64,000 nucleotides of DNA from Exiguobacterium undae DSM 14481 (GCF_000620805.1 NZ_KK211187.1:2915389-2979388); one strand, 5' to 3'; counted from the first letter of the stretch, positions 34,793-43,791 are shown. Notes: generated from the letters alone by a model not told the origin. Numbers and translations are program-made.

Positions 34793-35310
34793 GAAAACAT
34801 CTCCTCTTTCCACTGGATGGGATAGGTCATGACATGAGCCACGCCTTGTTTAATTTCAATGATGATGACTTTTGTTCCTTGTTCTAAAGCAGGACCTTCA
34901 AAAAGAACGGCTGATTTGGCAATTCGTCCTGATACATCATCGACGAGAATTTCACCGTACCCCGCTTCCGGAATCGGGACGATGACGATCGCACTGCGTC
35001 CTTCTAATGTCTGTTCTGAAAAACTGATTGATTGCTCCGCCTTTGCCAAGGGAACAAAAATAAATAGATGCAATAAGGACGTGACGACAAGGCTGATTCC
35101 GGCACTGATCAGCAAAATAACGAGTGAACCCAGTGCTGTCAGATGCTCCAAAGCAAAGCCGAAAGCTGACGTCACGATCACAAAGGACAAAATCAACGTC
35201 GGATGAAAGATTTGATCGATACCCGGAATCAAATCGGAAAAAACAACGGACAATAAGACGCCGCAAGCAGCGGCTGCCAGTGCATAAAGATACAGTGTAC
35301 TAACGTCCAT
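34789..35310 (-). CDS. NfeD-like membrane protein (YuaF type)
   Basis: 173 residues. About four helices, LYALAAAACGVLLSVVFSDL among them, and a C-terminal OB-fold domain (about 95-165) with GRSAIVIVPIPEAGYGEILV and DDVSGRIAKSAV. NfeD proteins partner SPFH proteins in membrane microdomains; YuaF is FloT's partner in B. subtilis. GAGGTGA precedes the ATG, which lies inside the end of the upstream small gene. It overlaps floT by four bases. Confidence 0.9.
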   Translation of the reverse strand: MDVSTLYLYALAAAACGVLLSVVFSDLIPGIDQIFHPTLILSFVIVTSAFGFALEHLTALGSLVILLISAGISLVVTSLLHLFIFVPLAKAEQSISFSEQTLEGRSAIVIVPIPEAGYGEILVDDVSGRIAKSAVLFEGPALEQGTKVIIIEIKQGVAHVMTYPIQWKEEMFS

Positions 35311-35551
35311 CTTCGGTCACCTCGACGAACGGACTCGATCCGTAGAGTTGGCGGTAAGCTTGAAGATAGGCATACCGGTTTTCTTCATATAACAATCCGG
35401 CCAGTTCCCGTTCCCGAGGACTGTCCGCTTCGCGGCGGCGCCTGTCATACTTTTTTTGTGCCGCATAATGCCGTGCCAGCAGACTTTCAAGTGTCCGTTG
35501 ATCACGAAGTTCAGGTACCGGCCGTGTACCTGACATGTGTCGTTTTTTCAT
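35300..35551 (-). CDS. Small basic hypothetical protein, first gene of the flotillin operon
   Basis: 83 residues, very basic and charged (YDRRRREADSPRERELAGL), with no membrane segment and no recognised family. A tyrosine-rich region YEENRYAYLQAYRQLYGSSP near the end is notable. It overlaps the start of nfeD by 11 bases and appears to be the first gene of the four-gene unit. GGAAAGGAGCAGGCGG lies upstream of the ATG. No function can be assigned. Confidence 0.7.
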   Translation of the reverse strand: MKKRHMSGTRPVPELRDQRTLESLLARHYAAQKKYDRRRREADSPRERELAGLLYEENRYAYLQAYRQLYGSSPFVEVTEDGR

Positions 35552-35670
35552 CCGCCTGCTCCTTTCCTGCGTGCTGAGCTCACTTTTATTTACGGTCTCT
35601 TTTTGGAAATAGTTTCAAAATCCACAGAATCCATTTTGACTTTTTTCTGGAATCTGAGTGTATCCGCAAC

Positions 35671-35698
35671 AAAAAAGCCGATTCAACAGGAATCGGCT
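35671..35698 (-). terminator. Terminator of the Bcr/CflA transporter gene
   Basis: Arms GCCGATTC and GAATCGGC around AACAG, with a minus-strand T-run (A6 at 35671-35676). Confidence 0.8.
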
Positions 35699-35715
35699 TC
35701 GTTGTCATGATCGGC

Positions 35716-36915
35716 TTATCCTTTTTTTCGAACGATCAGCAACATGTAGACGAGCAGTGCCAAACAGTCAAGCGTCATGATGATCAATCCCATCGGAAAG
35801 GCTGAGTCTTCGCCCATCACACCCACAAGCGGAGAGACGAGTGAACCGACAAGCATCGGCAACAAACCGAGCAACGCCGAAGCACTTCCTGCCGTCGACC
35901 CATAATTTTGCATGGCCAAGGTGAAACCAAGCGTCGAAATCATCCCGACACTCGAGACGACAAAGAATAATGGAATCATGACCAGAATCAAGGAACTCGA
36001 CAAGGTTAAGGCAAGGAAAAGACCGATGCCCGCAAGCGCAACGACCGTTAACGCAATCCGCATCATCTTCTCACTGTCGACCCGTCCGGCCAGTCGTCCC
36101 GCGGTTTGTGCCGCGATGATGATTCCGATTCCGTTGATTCCAAACAAAAAGCTGAACTGTTGTGGACTGGCACCATAAATATTTTGTAAGACAAACGGCG
36201 AGCCGGAAATATAGGCGAACATCGCTCCCATGACAAACGCTTGGGCGAACGCGTACCCGAGGAACGTCCGGTCCGATAACAACCGTCCGAATGTCTGGAA
36301 CGTCGTTTTTAAGTTCCCCTCCACCCGATGATGAACCGGGAGTGTTTCCGGTAACCGGAAGGCGACGGCAATCAGCATCAGTGTACTGAGAATGGCAAGA
36401 AGGTAAAAGACAACCCGCCAGTCTCCGAACCGTAAGATCTGTCCACCGATGATCGGTGCCAAAATCGGTGCCGTTCCGTTGACAAGCGACAACGCCGCAA
36501 AAAATTTCGTCAGTTCGGGTCCTTCAAATAAATCGCGGACAATCGCTCGCGAAATGACGATTCCCGATGCACCTGCCGCCCCTTGCACAAACCGTAAGGC
36601 AATCAAGACTTCAATCGTCGGTGCAAAGGCACAGGCGAGTGAGGCGAGCAAGTAGGCGAACAACGCCATCAATAACGGGCGTTTTCGTCCGCGTACGTCA
36701 CTGAGCGGTCCAACGATAATCTGCCCGAGCGCCATCCCGAGCATACAGGCGGTCAAGCTCAGTTGAATTGACGAGGCACTGGCACCAAACGAGCGCGACA
36801 TGTCGGGAAACGCCGGTAAATACATGTCAATCGACAGCGGACCAAGTGCCGCGAGTGATCCTAAAATTAAAATGAGCGTCAATCGTTTCGTTTGAATCGG
36901 TGAGGCGTTTGTCAT
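35716..36915 (-). CDS. Bcr/CflA-family multidrug efflux MFS transporter
   Basis: 399 residues, 12 helices. It begins with LGSLAALGPLSIDMYLPAFP, the Bcr/CflA signature in helix 1, and has GQIIVGPLSDVRGRKRPLL as motif A and VQGAAGASGIVISRAIVRDL later. Proton-driven export of drugs or sulfonamide-like compounds is typical; the substrate is unknown. It follows the HD-tandem gene by 13 bases and is co-transcribed with it. Confidence 0.93.
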   Translation of the reverse strand: MTNASPIQTKRLTLILILGSLAALGPLSIDMYLPAFPDMSRSFGASASSIQLSLTACMLGMALGQIIVGPLSDVRGRKRPLLMALFAYLLASLACAFAPTIEVLIALRFVQGAAGASGIVISRAIVRDLFEGPELTKFFAALSLVNGTAPILAPIIGGQILRFGDWRVVFYLLAILSTLMLIAVAFRLPETLPVHHRVEGNLKTTFQTFGRLLSDRTFLGYAFAQAFVMGAMFAYISGSPFVLQNIYGASPQQFSFLFGINGIGIIIAAQTAGRLAGRVDSEKMMRIALTVVALAGIGLFLALTLSSSLILVMIPLFFVVSSVGMISTLGFTLAMQNYGSTAGSASALLGLLPMLVGSLVSPLVGVMGEDSAFPMGLIIMTLDCLALLVYMLLIVRKKG

Positions 36916-36928
36916 CGTCTTCCTCCTT

Positions 36929-38068
36929 TTAGGATGTCACGTAATCCAAGTCATGTAAGACATAGGCAAGGAAAAAGACTACCGATGGATTCTCATAAGC
37001 CGTTTGGACTTTCTTTAATTGTGCCCGGTAACCCGTCTCGTATTCGACGCCGTTCAGTTTCCGCTCCATGTTCATCTTAATCAACGCATCGAGTTTGTCG
37101 ACGACATCGACCATCTGTCCTTCATACGTTTCATCTTTGGCTTCAACGACAAACCGGTGAAACTCACGCTGCATCGATGCCGGAAGCAGATGAATCAACG
37201 CTTCCCCTTCCGTCCGCTCATACGCTTCAAAAGCCGCTGCCGTGACGGGCGTCGCATGTTTGACGGGACCGAGAACATCGCCTGTCGTTCCTTCGACCAA
37301 ATCGTGACAAAGCAGACGCGACACGACTTCCGCCGTATCGATCTCCACGCCGTACTTCTTCGATTCAATCAAGCCGTTGAATAGCCCAAGCGATGCAGCA
37401 CGGAACGCATGCGTCGCATCGTTATCATCAATCGTATTAAAACGGCCTTTCCAGCGCCGGATCGTATCCATCATCAGGACGTTGTCGATGAAGCGCGACA
37501 TGGCATCTTCCGCAAAAACGGAATGGGTCAACGTCCGGATCGCATGTATAGGATGATCTAAAAGCACTGTCTGCAATTCCGCCGTTTTGGCTTTAAAGAA
37601 CGTCGACCCGGTCATGTCGGCTTCCCGTTTCGCAAACAACATCGCATCAAACGTATCCACCGCCTCGACCATCTGTCCTTCCGGCGAATCATCTTCCGCA
37701 AAGACGAGATAGTTCGTAAAATCCGGTTGCAACGACTTGGACAGCAATGCGACGAGTTTTTCACTCGCTTGTTGTTCCATCGCCTGAATATGCGCATGCA
37801 GCGTCGGTTCTTTTTTCGTCCGGTGTTTGATCGGTCCCGTGATGACTTCGTTCATGTCGTGAAACAAAGCTTTTCCGAGTAACGACAGACGATCCAACTT
37901 GACGCCGGTCGCCTCCTCTTCGATATAACTCGCCATCAAGCTGAATAACGCGACCCGAAAGCTGTGACTCGCCGCATTATCCGGAAAACGCGGAGCGTAC
38001 TCATCCCAGCGCGGAACATTTTGCATCCGTGTCAACATCCGAATGAAATTACCGTTTTGCATCGTCAT
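36929..38068 (-). CDS. Tandem HD-domain (YfbR-like) nucleotidase-like protein
   Basis: 379 residues made of two related halves. Half one (about 1-190) has SHSFRVALFS, FHDMNEVITGPIKH and EAVDTFDAM. Half two (about 200-379) has THAFRAASLG, CHDLVEGTTGDVLGPVKH and DVVDKLDAL. Both keep the H...HD...D metal ligands of the YfbR-type 5'-nucleotidase HD fold, so both sites could be active. E. coli YfbR is a single domain of about 200 residues that dephosphorylates dNMPs. It is upstream of, and nearly contiguous with, the efflux gene. Confidence 0.85.
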   Translation of the reverse strand: MTMQNGNFIRMLTRMQNVPRWDEYAPRFPDNAASHSFRVALFSLMASYIEEEATGVKLDRLSLLGKALFHDMNEVITGPIKHRTKKEPTLHAHIQAMEQQASEKLVALLSKSLQPDFTNYLVFAEDDSPEGQMVEAVDTFDAMLFAKREADMTGSTFFKAKTAELQTVLLDHPIHAIRTLTHSVFAEDAMSRFIDNVLMMDTIRRWKGRFNTIDDNDATHAFRAASLGLFNGLIESKKYGVEIDTAEVVSRLLCHDLVEGTTGDVLGPVKHATPVTAAAFEAYERTEGEALIHLLPASMQREFHRFVVEAKDETYEGQMVDVVDKLDALIKMNMERKLNGVEYETGYRAQLKKVQTAYENPSVVFFLAYVLHDLDYVTS

Positions 38069-38080
38069 CTCTCCTCATTC

Positions 38081-38113
38081 AAAAACGGACAGGGGAATGA
38101 TGACCCTTGCCCG
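38081..38113 (-). terminator. Weak terminator between TerC gene 1 and the HD gene
   Basis: Imperfect hairpin (CGGAC.GGGG with CCCTTGCCCG), followed on the minus strand by T5. Confidence 0.4.
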
Positions 38114-38120
38114 CTCTTCT

Positions 38121-38879
38121 TTATTGTTTTTCTGTTTTTGTACCACTTCTAAACCAACCTAACACCAAAATCAGTGCGAGGACAACCCAGAAAATAGTTT
38201 GCCAGAGTGTACTCTCCGGAAATTCATGTGGTAACACGTCAATCGATGGATGAGCAAGCGTCATGACGACTAACTTCACCCCAACCCAGGCGACGAGCCA
38301 AAAGGCAGCTTCTTCAATACCCGGTCGTTTCTGTAACAAGACGACGAACCAGCTGGCGAAGTAACGCATGATGACCAGTCCGATGATTCCGCTGAAGAAG
38401 ACGACCCAGAATTGTCCGGTGTTCAATCCACCAATCGTTCCGCCAATCATCGGTAGCGTCGTCGCCATGGCAACCGCTGCCAGCGTCGAGTCGACGGCAA
38501 ATGCCAAATCCGAAAACTCGACTTTGACGACCGTCCACCAAAAATTAGGGGACGCTTTTTGTGATGCCATCGCGTCCGGCACTTGATGTTTATTCGATCG
38601 TGCTTCCACAATCCCTTTGAAGGCGACATAAAACAGATAAATCGCCCCAAGTGCCTGGAGTTCCCAAACCGTCGCCAAGTACGAGGCGAAGAAGATGGCG
38701 ACAAAACGTAAGACGAGGGCCCCAATCAATCCATAAAACAAAGCTTTTTTCCGTTGCTCATCCGGTAACGGACGAACGAGGACAGCCATGACCATCGCGT
38801 TGTCCGCAGACAACAGCCCTTGCAAGATGATCAAGACGAGCCCAACGGTCGCATACTGCGTAATTAATCCAATATCCAT
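38121..38879 (-). CDS. TerC-family membrane protein (copy 1)
   Basis: 252 residues, about seven helices. TerC motifs: LQGLLSADNAMVMAVLV with the Asp in the first helix, RKKALFYGLIGALVLRF, and FSDLAFAVDSTLAA, where the acidic pair lies in a later helix. Bacillales TerC proteins (YceF/YkoY/MeeF type) support Mn2+ export, possibly to metallate exported enzymes. It is a paralogue of the next gene upstream, with which it shares most motifs. Confidence 0.9.
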   Translation of the reverse strand: MDIGLITQYATVGLVLIILQGLLSADNAMVMAVLVRPLPDEQRKKALFYGLIGALVLRFVAIFFASYLATVWELQALGAIYLFYVAFKGIVEARSNKHQVPDAMASQKASPNFWWTVVKVEFSDLAFAVDSTLAAVAMATTLPMIGGTIGGLNTGQFWVVFFSGIIGLVIMRYFASWFVVLLQKRPGIEEAAFWLVAWVGVKLVVMTLAHPSIDVLPHEFPESTLWQTIFWVVLALILVLGWFRSGTKTEKQ

Positions 38880-38994
38880 AAAACGAATCCCCTTTTTGTT
38901 CAGTAAGTTTATTATAATGCGGCTTACCTAAAAGAAAAAGACTGAAGGCTTGAGGATGATTGTTCTTTTTACCCGGTCCGGAGGATTTTCAGAC

Positions 38995-39021
38995 AAAAAA
39001 AGACTCTCCATTTCAGGAGAG
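38995..39021 (-). terminator. Terminator of TerC gene 2
   Basis: Arms CTCTCC (39004-39009) and GGAGAG (39016-39021), with minus-strand T7. Confidence 0.75.
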
Positions 39022-39032
39022 CCTCAGCTTTC

Positions 39033-39890
39033 TTATAACTCTTTTTCGACTTTCTTTTCTGCATCTGGATTTGATTTCGTTTTTGGAGATGAGAACCAAC
39101 CCCAAAGTGCAAGACTGACCATCACTGTCCAGAAGAAGATTTGCCATGGTGTACTGTGAGCAAAACCTTCCGGAAGTTTCATTGCTTCAAAAATCGTTCC
39201 TTCGATCGATGCATGGTAGTTCGGGTGTTCGAGTGCGAGGACTGCGAGTTTTACCCCGACCCAAGCAACGATGGCGAAAGCGGCTGTTTCAAGACCAGGA
39301 CGCTCCGCGAGCAATTTAACGAAGACACGTGCTGCGAATCGCATCAAGACGACTCCCATCAGTCCACCCGTTAAGATGACGACGAAGTGACCTGTGTTTA
39401 AGCCACCAATTTCTCCAGTTCCCCAGTTCGGAAGAGCAACAGCCAGTGCGACGGCTGCCAAAATCGAATCGACGGCAAACGCAAGGTCAGCGAATTCGAT
39501 TTTTGCGACGGTTCTCCAAAACTCTGCTTTTGAGACCGGTTCTTCTGATTTTGGTTCTTCGTCAAGTTCATTTTCGGCGCCATGATTTTCACCAATTCGC
39601 CGGGCCTTGACGGTTTTGTAGATATGCCGCAGTCCCATGATCAAGAGATAGGCGGCACCAAGTGCTTGAATCTGCCAAATGTCGACGAGGAATGAAATTG
39701 CGAATAATGCCGCGAATCGAAGCACAAATGCTCCTGCCAATCCATAAAATAAAGCCTTTTTCTGTTGCTCGCCCGGCAAATGTTTTACCATTACTGCCAA
39801 AACAAGCGCGTTATCTGCCGAAAGAAGTCCTTCTAGAGCGATTAAAACAAGGACGACCCAGGCATATTGAAGTACTAACTGCCAATCCAT
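39033..39890 (-). CDS. TerC-family membrane protein (copy 2)
   Basis: 285 residues. Same pattern as copy 1: LEGLLSADNALVLAVMVKHL, KKALFYGLAGAFVLRF and FADLAFAVDSILAAVA. Differences are a charged cytosolic loop (about 105-135, with ENELDEEPKSEEP) and a longer C-terminal segment between the last helices. Tandem paralogues separated by a terminator suggest separate regulation. Mn2+ export is the best supported role for this family; ion specificity is not visible here. Confidence 0.9.
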   Translation of the reverse strand: MDWQLVLQYAWVVLVLIALEGLLSADNALVLAVMVKHLPGEQQKKALFYGLAGAFVLRFAALFAISFLVDIWQIQALGAAYLLIMGLRHIYKTVKARRIGENHGAENELDEEPKSEEPVSKAEFWRTVAKIEFADLAFAVDSILAAVALAVALPNWGTGEIGGLNTGHFVVILTGGLMGVVLMRFAARVFVKLLAERPGLETAAFAIVAWVGVKLAVLALEHPNYHASIEGTIFEAMKLPEGFAHSTPWQIFFWTVMVSLALWGWFSSPKTKSNPDAEKKVEKEL

Positions 39891-39969
39891 CTACTTCATT
39901 CCTTCCTATACAATATAAGCTAAATTAAGAATTCACACGACACGATAGTTTACACGTTCACATGAACAC

Positions 39970-39986
39970 ATACTATATGATAGTAT
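39970..39986 (-). promoter_or_regulatory. Inverted repeat in the TerC2/folE2 divergent region
   Basis: Perfect seven-base arms ATACTAT and ATAGTAT separated by ATG. The minus strand contains TATACT and TATAGT -10-like hexamers in the same place, so a repressor or activator site over a promoter is plausible. A second dyad GTTCA-CA-TGAAC lies at 39956-39967. The protein that binds is unknown. Confidence 0.45.
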
Positions 39987-40196
39987 ACCCGATTGCAAGC
40001 AAGTTATTCCATCAAATCAGCAAACTGTTTCTTTCGAGACTTGCGAGTTTCGTTTTGGGTCGTGTTCGTGATAAAATTCATAGCAACGATATGTCGCGAA
40101 ACACATTCACGGAATCATCAGACTTGCTCGTCTCTAGCATTCCTGTCATGTTATTACTACTTGCACTACTACAAAAGGACAAAGGGGCCGATCTGA

Positions 40197-41102
40197 ATGT
40201 CTACCTACCCGATTACACTGCCAACCAAAGAAGAGCGTCACAAGCTTTTTGGTTCTGTTCCCCCTATTAAAGGAACAAAACCAACTGAAAAAGATAAAAT
40301 GGTCGATCTGCAAAATACACCAAAGAATTTCTTATTTGCACTGGATGCAGTAGGAATCTCCAACGTGAAACATCCGGTTGTCATTCAAGATGGCGAGACG
40401 ACACAAGCAACCATCGCGACGTTCGAACTGTCGACTTCGCTTGTACAAGACCGTAAAGGGATCAACATGAGTCGTTTGACAGAACAACTCGACCAGTACC
40501 ATAACGAAGGCTGGGTCGTCACAAATGAATCACTCATTCAATTCGCTCGTGATCTCGCGGAGCGGATGGAGCAATCAGAAGGACAATTAACAATCCGTTA
40601 CCCGTGGTTCTTCACACGTAAAGCTCCGGCAACGGGACTCAGTGGCTTGATGAATGCCGAAGTGTGGCAAACCGTCAGTGTCAACACCGAAACAAACGAA
40701 GCCACATTGTCGGTCGGTTTGACGATCAATGTGACGACACTTTGCCCATGTTCAAAAGAAATCAGTGAATACAGTGCCCATAACCAACGTGGTTACGTCA
40801 CGATGGAAGCTGCTTTACGCGACGAAGCGGATGACTTCAACTGGAAACAAGAGCTCCTCGACGCTGCAGAATCAAATGCTTCAGCACCGCTTCATCCGGT
40901 CCTCAAACGTCCGGATGAAAAACGTGTCACAGAAATGGCATACGAAAACCCACGTTTCGTCGAAGACATGGTGCGCTTAATTGCTGCCGATCTTTACGAA
41001 ATGGATCCAATCGCGTCCTTCTTCGTCGAATGCCGAAATGAAGAAACTATCCACCAACACGATGCGATTGCTCGGATCACGTTCGACAAAGACGCACAAT
41101 AA
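40197..41102 (+). CDS. folE2: GTP cyclohydrolase FolE2 (type IB)
   Basis: 301 residues. COG1469 motifs: LQNTPKNFLFALDAVGISNV, TTLCPCSKEISEYSAHNQRG with the metal-binding Cys, and FVECRNEETIHQHDA. It makes 7,8-dihydroneopterin triphosphate from GTP for folate or queuosine synthesis. Unlike FolE it can use metals other than Zn, and in B. subtilis it is induced under zinc limitation. I found no convincing Zur box here. AAAGGGG precedes the ATG. Confidence 0.95.
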   Translation: MSTYPITLPTKEERHKLFGSVPPIKGTKPTEKDKMVDLQNTPKNFLFALDAVGISNVKHPVVIQDGETTQATIATFELSTSLVQDRKGINMSRLTEQLDQYHNEGWVVTNESLIQFARDLAERMEQSEGQLTIRYPWFFTRKAPATGLSGLMNAEVWQTVSVNTETNEATLSVGLTINVTTLCPCSKEISEYSAHNQRGYVTMEAALRDEADDFNWKQELLDAAESNASAPLHPVLKRPDEKRVTEMAYENPRFVEDMVRLIAADLYEMDPIASFFVECRNEETIHQHDAIARITFDKDAQ

Positions 41103-41145
41103 TCAGGAACATCAAGGAGCTGGCTTCAAGTCGCGCTCTTCATAG

Positions 41146-41184
41146 AAAAGGATGACGGACTTTAAAATCTGTCATCCTTTTTTT
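41146..41184 (+). terminator. Terminator of folE2
   Basis: Arms AAAGGATGAC and GTCATCCTTT with a short loop, then T7. Confidence 0.9.
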
Positions 41185-41236
41185 CGTTGTCCTCTTTTTC
41201 GGTAGCGTTTACACTTAAAGCGAATGGAGGGATGTC

Positions 41237-43003
41237 ATGCTGGAACTCATCCCCTTTTTACTGGAGCGTTTGGGGATCATGATCATTTTGGCGTTCATCC
41301 TCGCCCAGTGGGGACCAACACGTCGTGTGCTGAAACAACCGGAAGCCGGTTGGCAATTCGGTTTACTGATTTTATTTTTCGCTACATACGGCATACTCAG
41401 CAACTACACCGGTGTCAAAGTCGACTTGACCAAGTTTTTACCGCATACCTGGCTTGATGAAGTGAACGGAACGTCTGCCATCGCAAATACACGGACGATG
41501 ATCGTCGTCATCAGCGGCTTGCTTGCCGGTCCTGTCGGCGGCACGATTACGGGACTGCTCGTCGGAATCCACCGGTATACACTCGGTGGTTTTACCGCCT
41601 TCGCCTGCGCCCTCGCGACCGTGATTGCAGGTGGTGTCAGCGGGTGCTTACGCGCTTATTGGCGTGATCGCTTGGGGAGCCAAGCGCTGCTCCCGATTTG
41701 TTTGACCGGATTTTTAATGATTTTTGAAATGTCACTGATTCTTCTGTTGTCTGATCCCTTTCCGGCTGCGATCGAACTCGTCCAGTTCATCTTCATCCCG
41801 ATGACGATTGTTAATGTTCTTGGCGTCTGGCTGTTCTTATCGATCATTCGATTGGCGGCGCGGGAGGAAGAACATGTCCGGGCACGGGAAGCGGAGCGCT
41901 CGCTGCATATCGCCGACTTGACGTTACCGTACTTAACACGCGGCTTGAATATCCAAACGGCCGAAGCCGTCGCGGACATCCTGTTGCAACAAACGCGTGC
42001 CGACGCGGTCTCCTTGACCGATCAATCCGTCATCCTGGCGCATCTTGGCGTCGGCAGCGACCATCATCAAGCGGGTGGTCAATGGACGACACGTCCGACC
42101 GAACATGTCTTGAGAGACGGACAACTCCGACTCGTCACCGACCGCGATGACATCGGCTGTCCGAAATCAGATTGTCCGCTTCAAGCCGGGATCATTGCTC
42201 CGTTGACAATCGGCGGAACAACCGTCGGAACACTGAAAGTCTACTATCCGCACCCTGATGTACTCGATGCGGTCGAAGTCGAACTGATTGAAGGGTTAGC
42301 GAAATTATTTTCGACGCAACTCGCACTCGGTAATGCGGAACGACAGGCAGGTTTGCTGAAGGATGCGGAAATCCGCGCCCTTGAAGCACAAATCCATCCG
42401 CACTTCTTGTTTAATGCCATCAATACGATTTATGCTTCCTGCCGGACGGATGTCGAACAAGCACGGAGCTTGTTACTCGAATTGTCGACTTTCTTCCGCA
42501 GTAATCTGCAGGGCGCCCGTTCGACGAAGATTCCCTTACAAAAAGAACTGGAACATATCGAAGCCTATATTTCACTCGAAGCGGCCCGATTTCCCAATCG
42601 CCCCTTCGTCGATATTGATCTCGCGGACGGGAGCGAACAGTTACTGGTCCCACCGTTCATCCTCCAACCGCTCATCGAAAACGCGTTTCAGCACGCCTTC
42701 TCTCCCGGACAGACCGGCTACGTGGGAGTGACCGCTTGGACAACGTCCGATCAATTGGTCTTGGAAGTCGTCGACAACGGATGCGGCATCGCACCGGACC
42801 GACTGGCCCGCTTGGGTCGTGAAGTCGTCGCGTCAAACGGAACCGGAACCGCGATCTTTAATACAGCAGAACGAATCAAAAGTCTTTATGCGGAAAAAGG
42901 GACCTTCCGATTGACCAGTCAGCCCGGGGAAGGAACGACCATCACCATCCATCTTCCGCTCGAAACAGGAAAGGAGATGCTTCATGCGCACGATTCTAAT
43001 TGA
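41237..43003 (+). CDS. lytS: LytS-type sensor histidine kinase
   Basis: 588 residues. Helices in the first 210 residues form the 5TM-5TMR_LYT sensor (AGPVGGTITGLLVGIHRYTL). A GAF-like domain follows (about 230-360, containing IGCPKSDCPLQAGIIAPLTI). The kinase domain has QIHPHFLFNAIN with His389 and HATPase motifs LIENAFQHAF and VDNGCGIAPDRL. LytS/BtsS kinases respond to extracellular pyruvate or membrane potential. It overlaps lytT by 20 bases, and a CstA transporter lies just downstream. Confidence 0.93.
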   Translation: MLELIPFLLERLGIMIILAFILAQWGPTRRVLKQPEAGWQFGLLILFFATYGILSNYTGVKVDLTKFLPHTWLDEVNGTSAIANTRTMIVVISGLLAGPVGGTITGLLVGIHRYTLGGFTAFACALATVIAGGVSGCLRAYWRDRLGSQALLPICLTGFLMIFEMSLILLLSDPFPAAIELVQFIFIPMTIVNVLGVWLFLSIIRLAAREEEHVRAREAERSLHIADLTLPYLTRGLNIQTAEAVADILLQQTRADAVSLTDQSVILAHLGVGSDHHQAGGQWTTRPTEHVLRDGQLRLVTDRDDIGCPKSDCPLQAGIIAPLTIGGTTVGTLKVYYPHPDVLDAVEVELIEGLAKLFSTQLALGNAERQAGLLKDAEIRALEAQIHPHFLFNAINTIYASCRTDVEQARSLLLELSTFFRSNLQGARSTKIPLQKELEHIEAYISLEAARFPNRPFVDIDLADGSEQLLVPPFILQPLIENAFQHAFSPGQTGYVGVTAWTTSDQLVLEVVDNGCGIAPDRLARLGREVVASNGTGTAIFNTAERIKSLYAEKGTFRLTSQPGEGTTITIHLPLETGKEMLHAHDSN

Positions 43004-43679
43004 AGATGAACCGCTTGCCCGCGACGAACTCCGCTATCACGTCGTCCGGGCCGGACTCGATGTCGTCGCCGAGACCGGACACGTCCTCGAAGCGGAGCAA
43101 CTCGTGCGAACACTCCAACCGGACCTCGTTTTTCTCGACATCGAATTGATTGACGGGAGTGGTCTCGACATCGCCAAACGGTTGCAGTCGATGCCTCACC
43201 CTCCGGCCATCTTGTTCGTAACCGCTTATGATGCGCACGCACTCGAAGCTTTTGAACTGAATGCGTATGACTACATCTTAAAACCGTACGATCCGTCACG
43301 GATTGTCCGGGCCATTGAAAAAGTCATGCGAAAACCACTCGCCAAAGCGCCGCGTGTCGAACGGTTGGCGGTCGAGTCGGGAGATCAGTTGAAGCTGCTC
43401 TCCCCGCGAGAGGTCGATTACATCGTCGCCGAAAACGGTAAAACCAAAATCGTCACCCGCTCGGATGCTTATCCGTCGAATGATACGTTACAAGAACTCG
43501 AAAAAAAATTAGCCGACCATCGTTTCTTGCGTGTCCACCGGTCTTATCTCGTCAATTTAGCCGCCATCGAAGCGATCGAACCATGGTTCAACGGTGCCTA
43601 TACGATTAAAATCCAACAAATTGATGTTCCGGTCAGTCGGACGTATGTCAAAATCTTAAAGGAAGCACTCGGCATCTGA
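42984..43679 (+). CDS. lytT: LytTR-family response regulator
   Basis: 231 residues. Receiver domain with Asp52 in DLVFLDIELIDGSG and the Lys of YILKPYDP; LytTR DNA-binding domain from about 130 with FLRVHRSYLVNLAAIEAIEP. AAAGGAG lies inside the end of lytS, giving tight coupling. Such regulators activate the neighbouring transporter gene by binding pairs of direct repeats near its promoter. I could not define those repeats with confidence. Confidence 0.94.
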   Translation: MRTILIEDEPLARDELRYHVVRAGLDVVAETGHVLEAEQLVRTLQPDLVFLDIELIDGSGLDIAKRLQSMPHPPAILFVTAYDAHALEAFELNAYDYILKPYDPSRIVRAIEKVMRKPLAKAPRVERLAVESGDQLKLLSPREVDYIVAENGKTKIVTRSDAYPSNDTLQELEKKLADHRFLRVHRSYLVNLAAIEAIEPWFNGAYTIKIQQIDVPVSRTYVKILKEALGI

Positions 43680-43693
43680 GTGCTTCTTTTTCC
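43662..43693 (+). terminator. Terminator overlapping the lytT stop codon
   Basis: Arms GAAGCACT (43662-43669) and AGTGCTTC (43679-43686), then T5. The stop codon lies in the loop region, so translating ribosomes may influence it. It separates lytST from cstA. Confidence 0.8.
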
Positions 43694-43753
43694 GTTCATC
43701 GCCCCTTTCCAACGTGTCATCCTTCAAAAACAACCACTTGTCCTCAAAACAAA

Positions 43754-43791
43754 AGAAAGCGTTTTCATTTAACGTACACTTTCCTTATACC
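43754..43791 (+). promoter_or_regulatory. cre site overlapping the cstA promoter
   Basis: AGAAAGCGTTTTCA (43754-43767) matches the CcpA cre consensus at all but the first base. TTTTCA (43762-43767) with TATACC (43786-43791, 18-base spacing) is the likely promoter, so CcpA would block it when glucose is plentiful. Confidence 0.78.

Noticed and set aside
38880-39032. yybP-ykoY manganese riboswitch before a TerC gene
   Set aside because: The conserved GGGGAGUA-type core is absent upstream of both TerC genes.
40090-40196. Zur box upstream of folE2
   Set aside because: No TCGTAAT-N-ATTACGA dyad; only chance partial matches.
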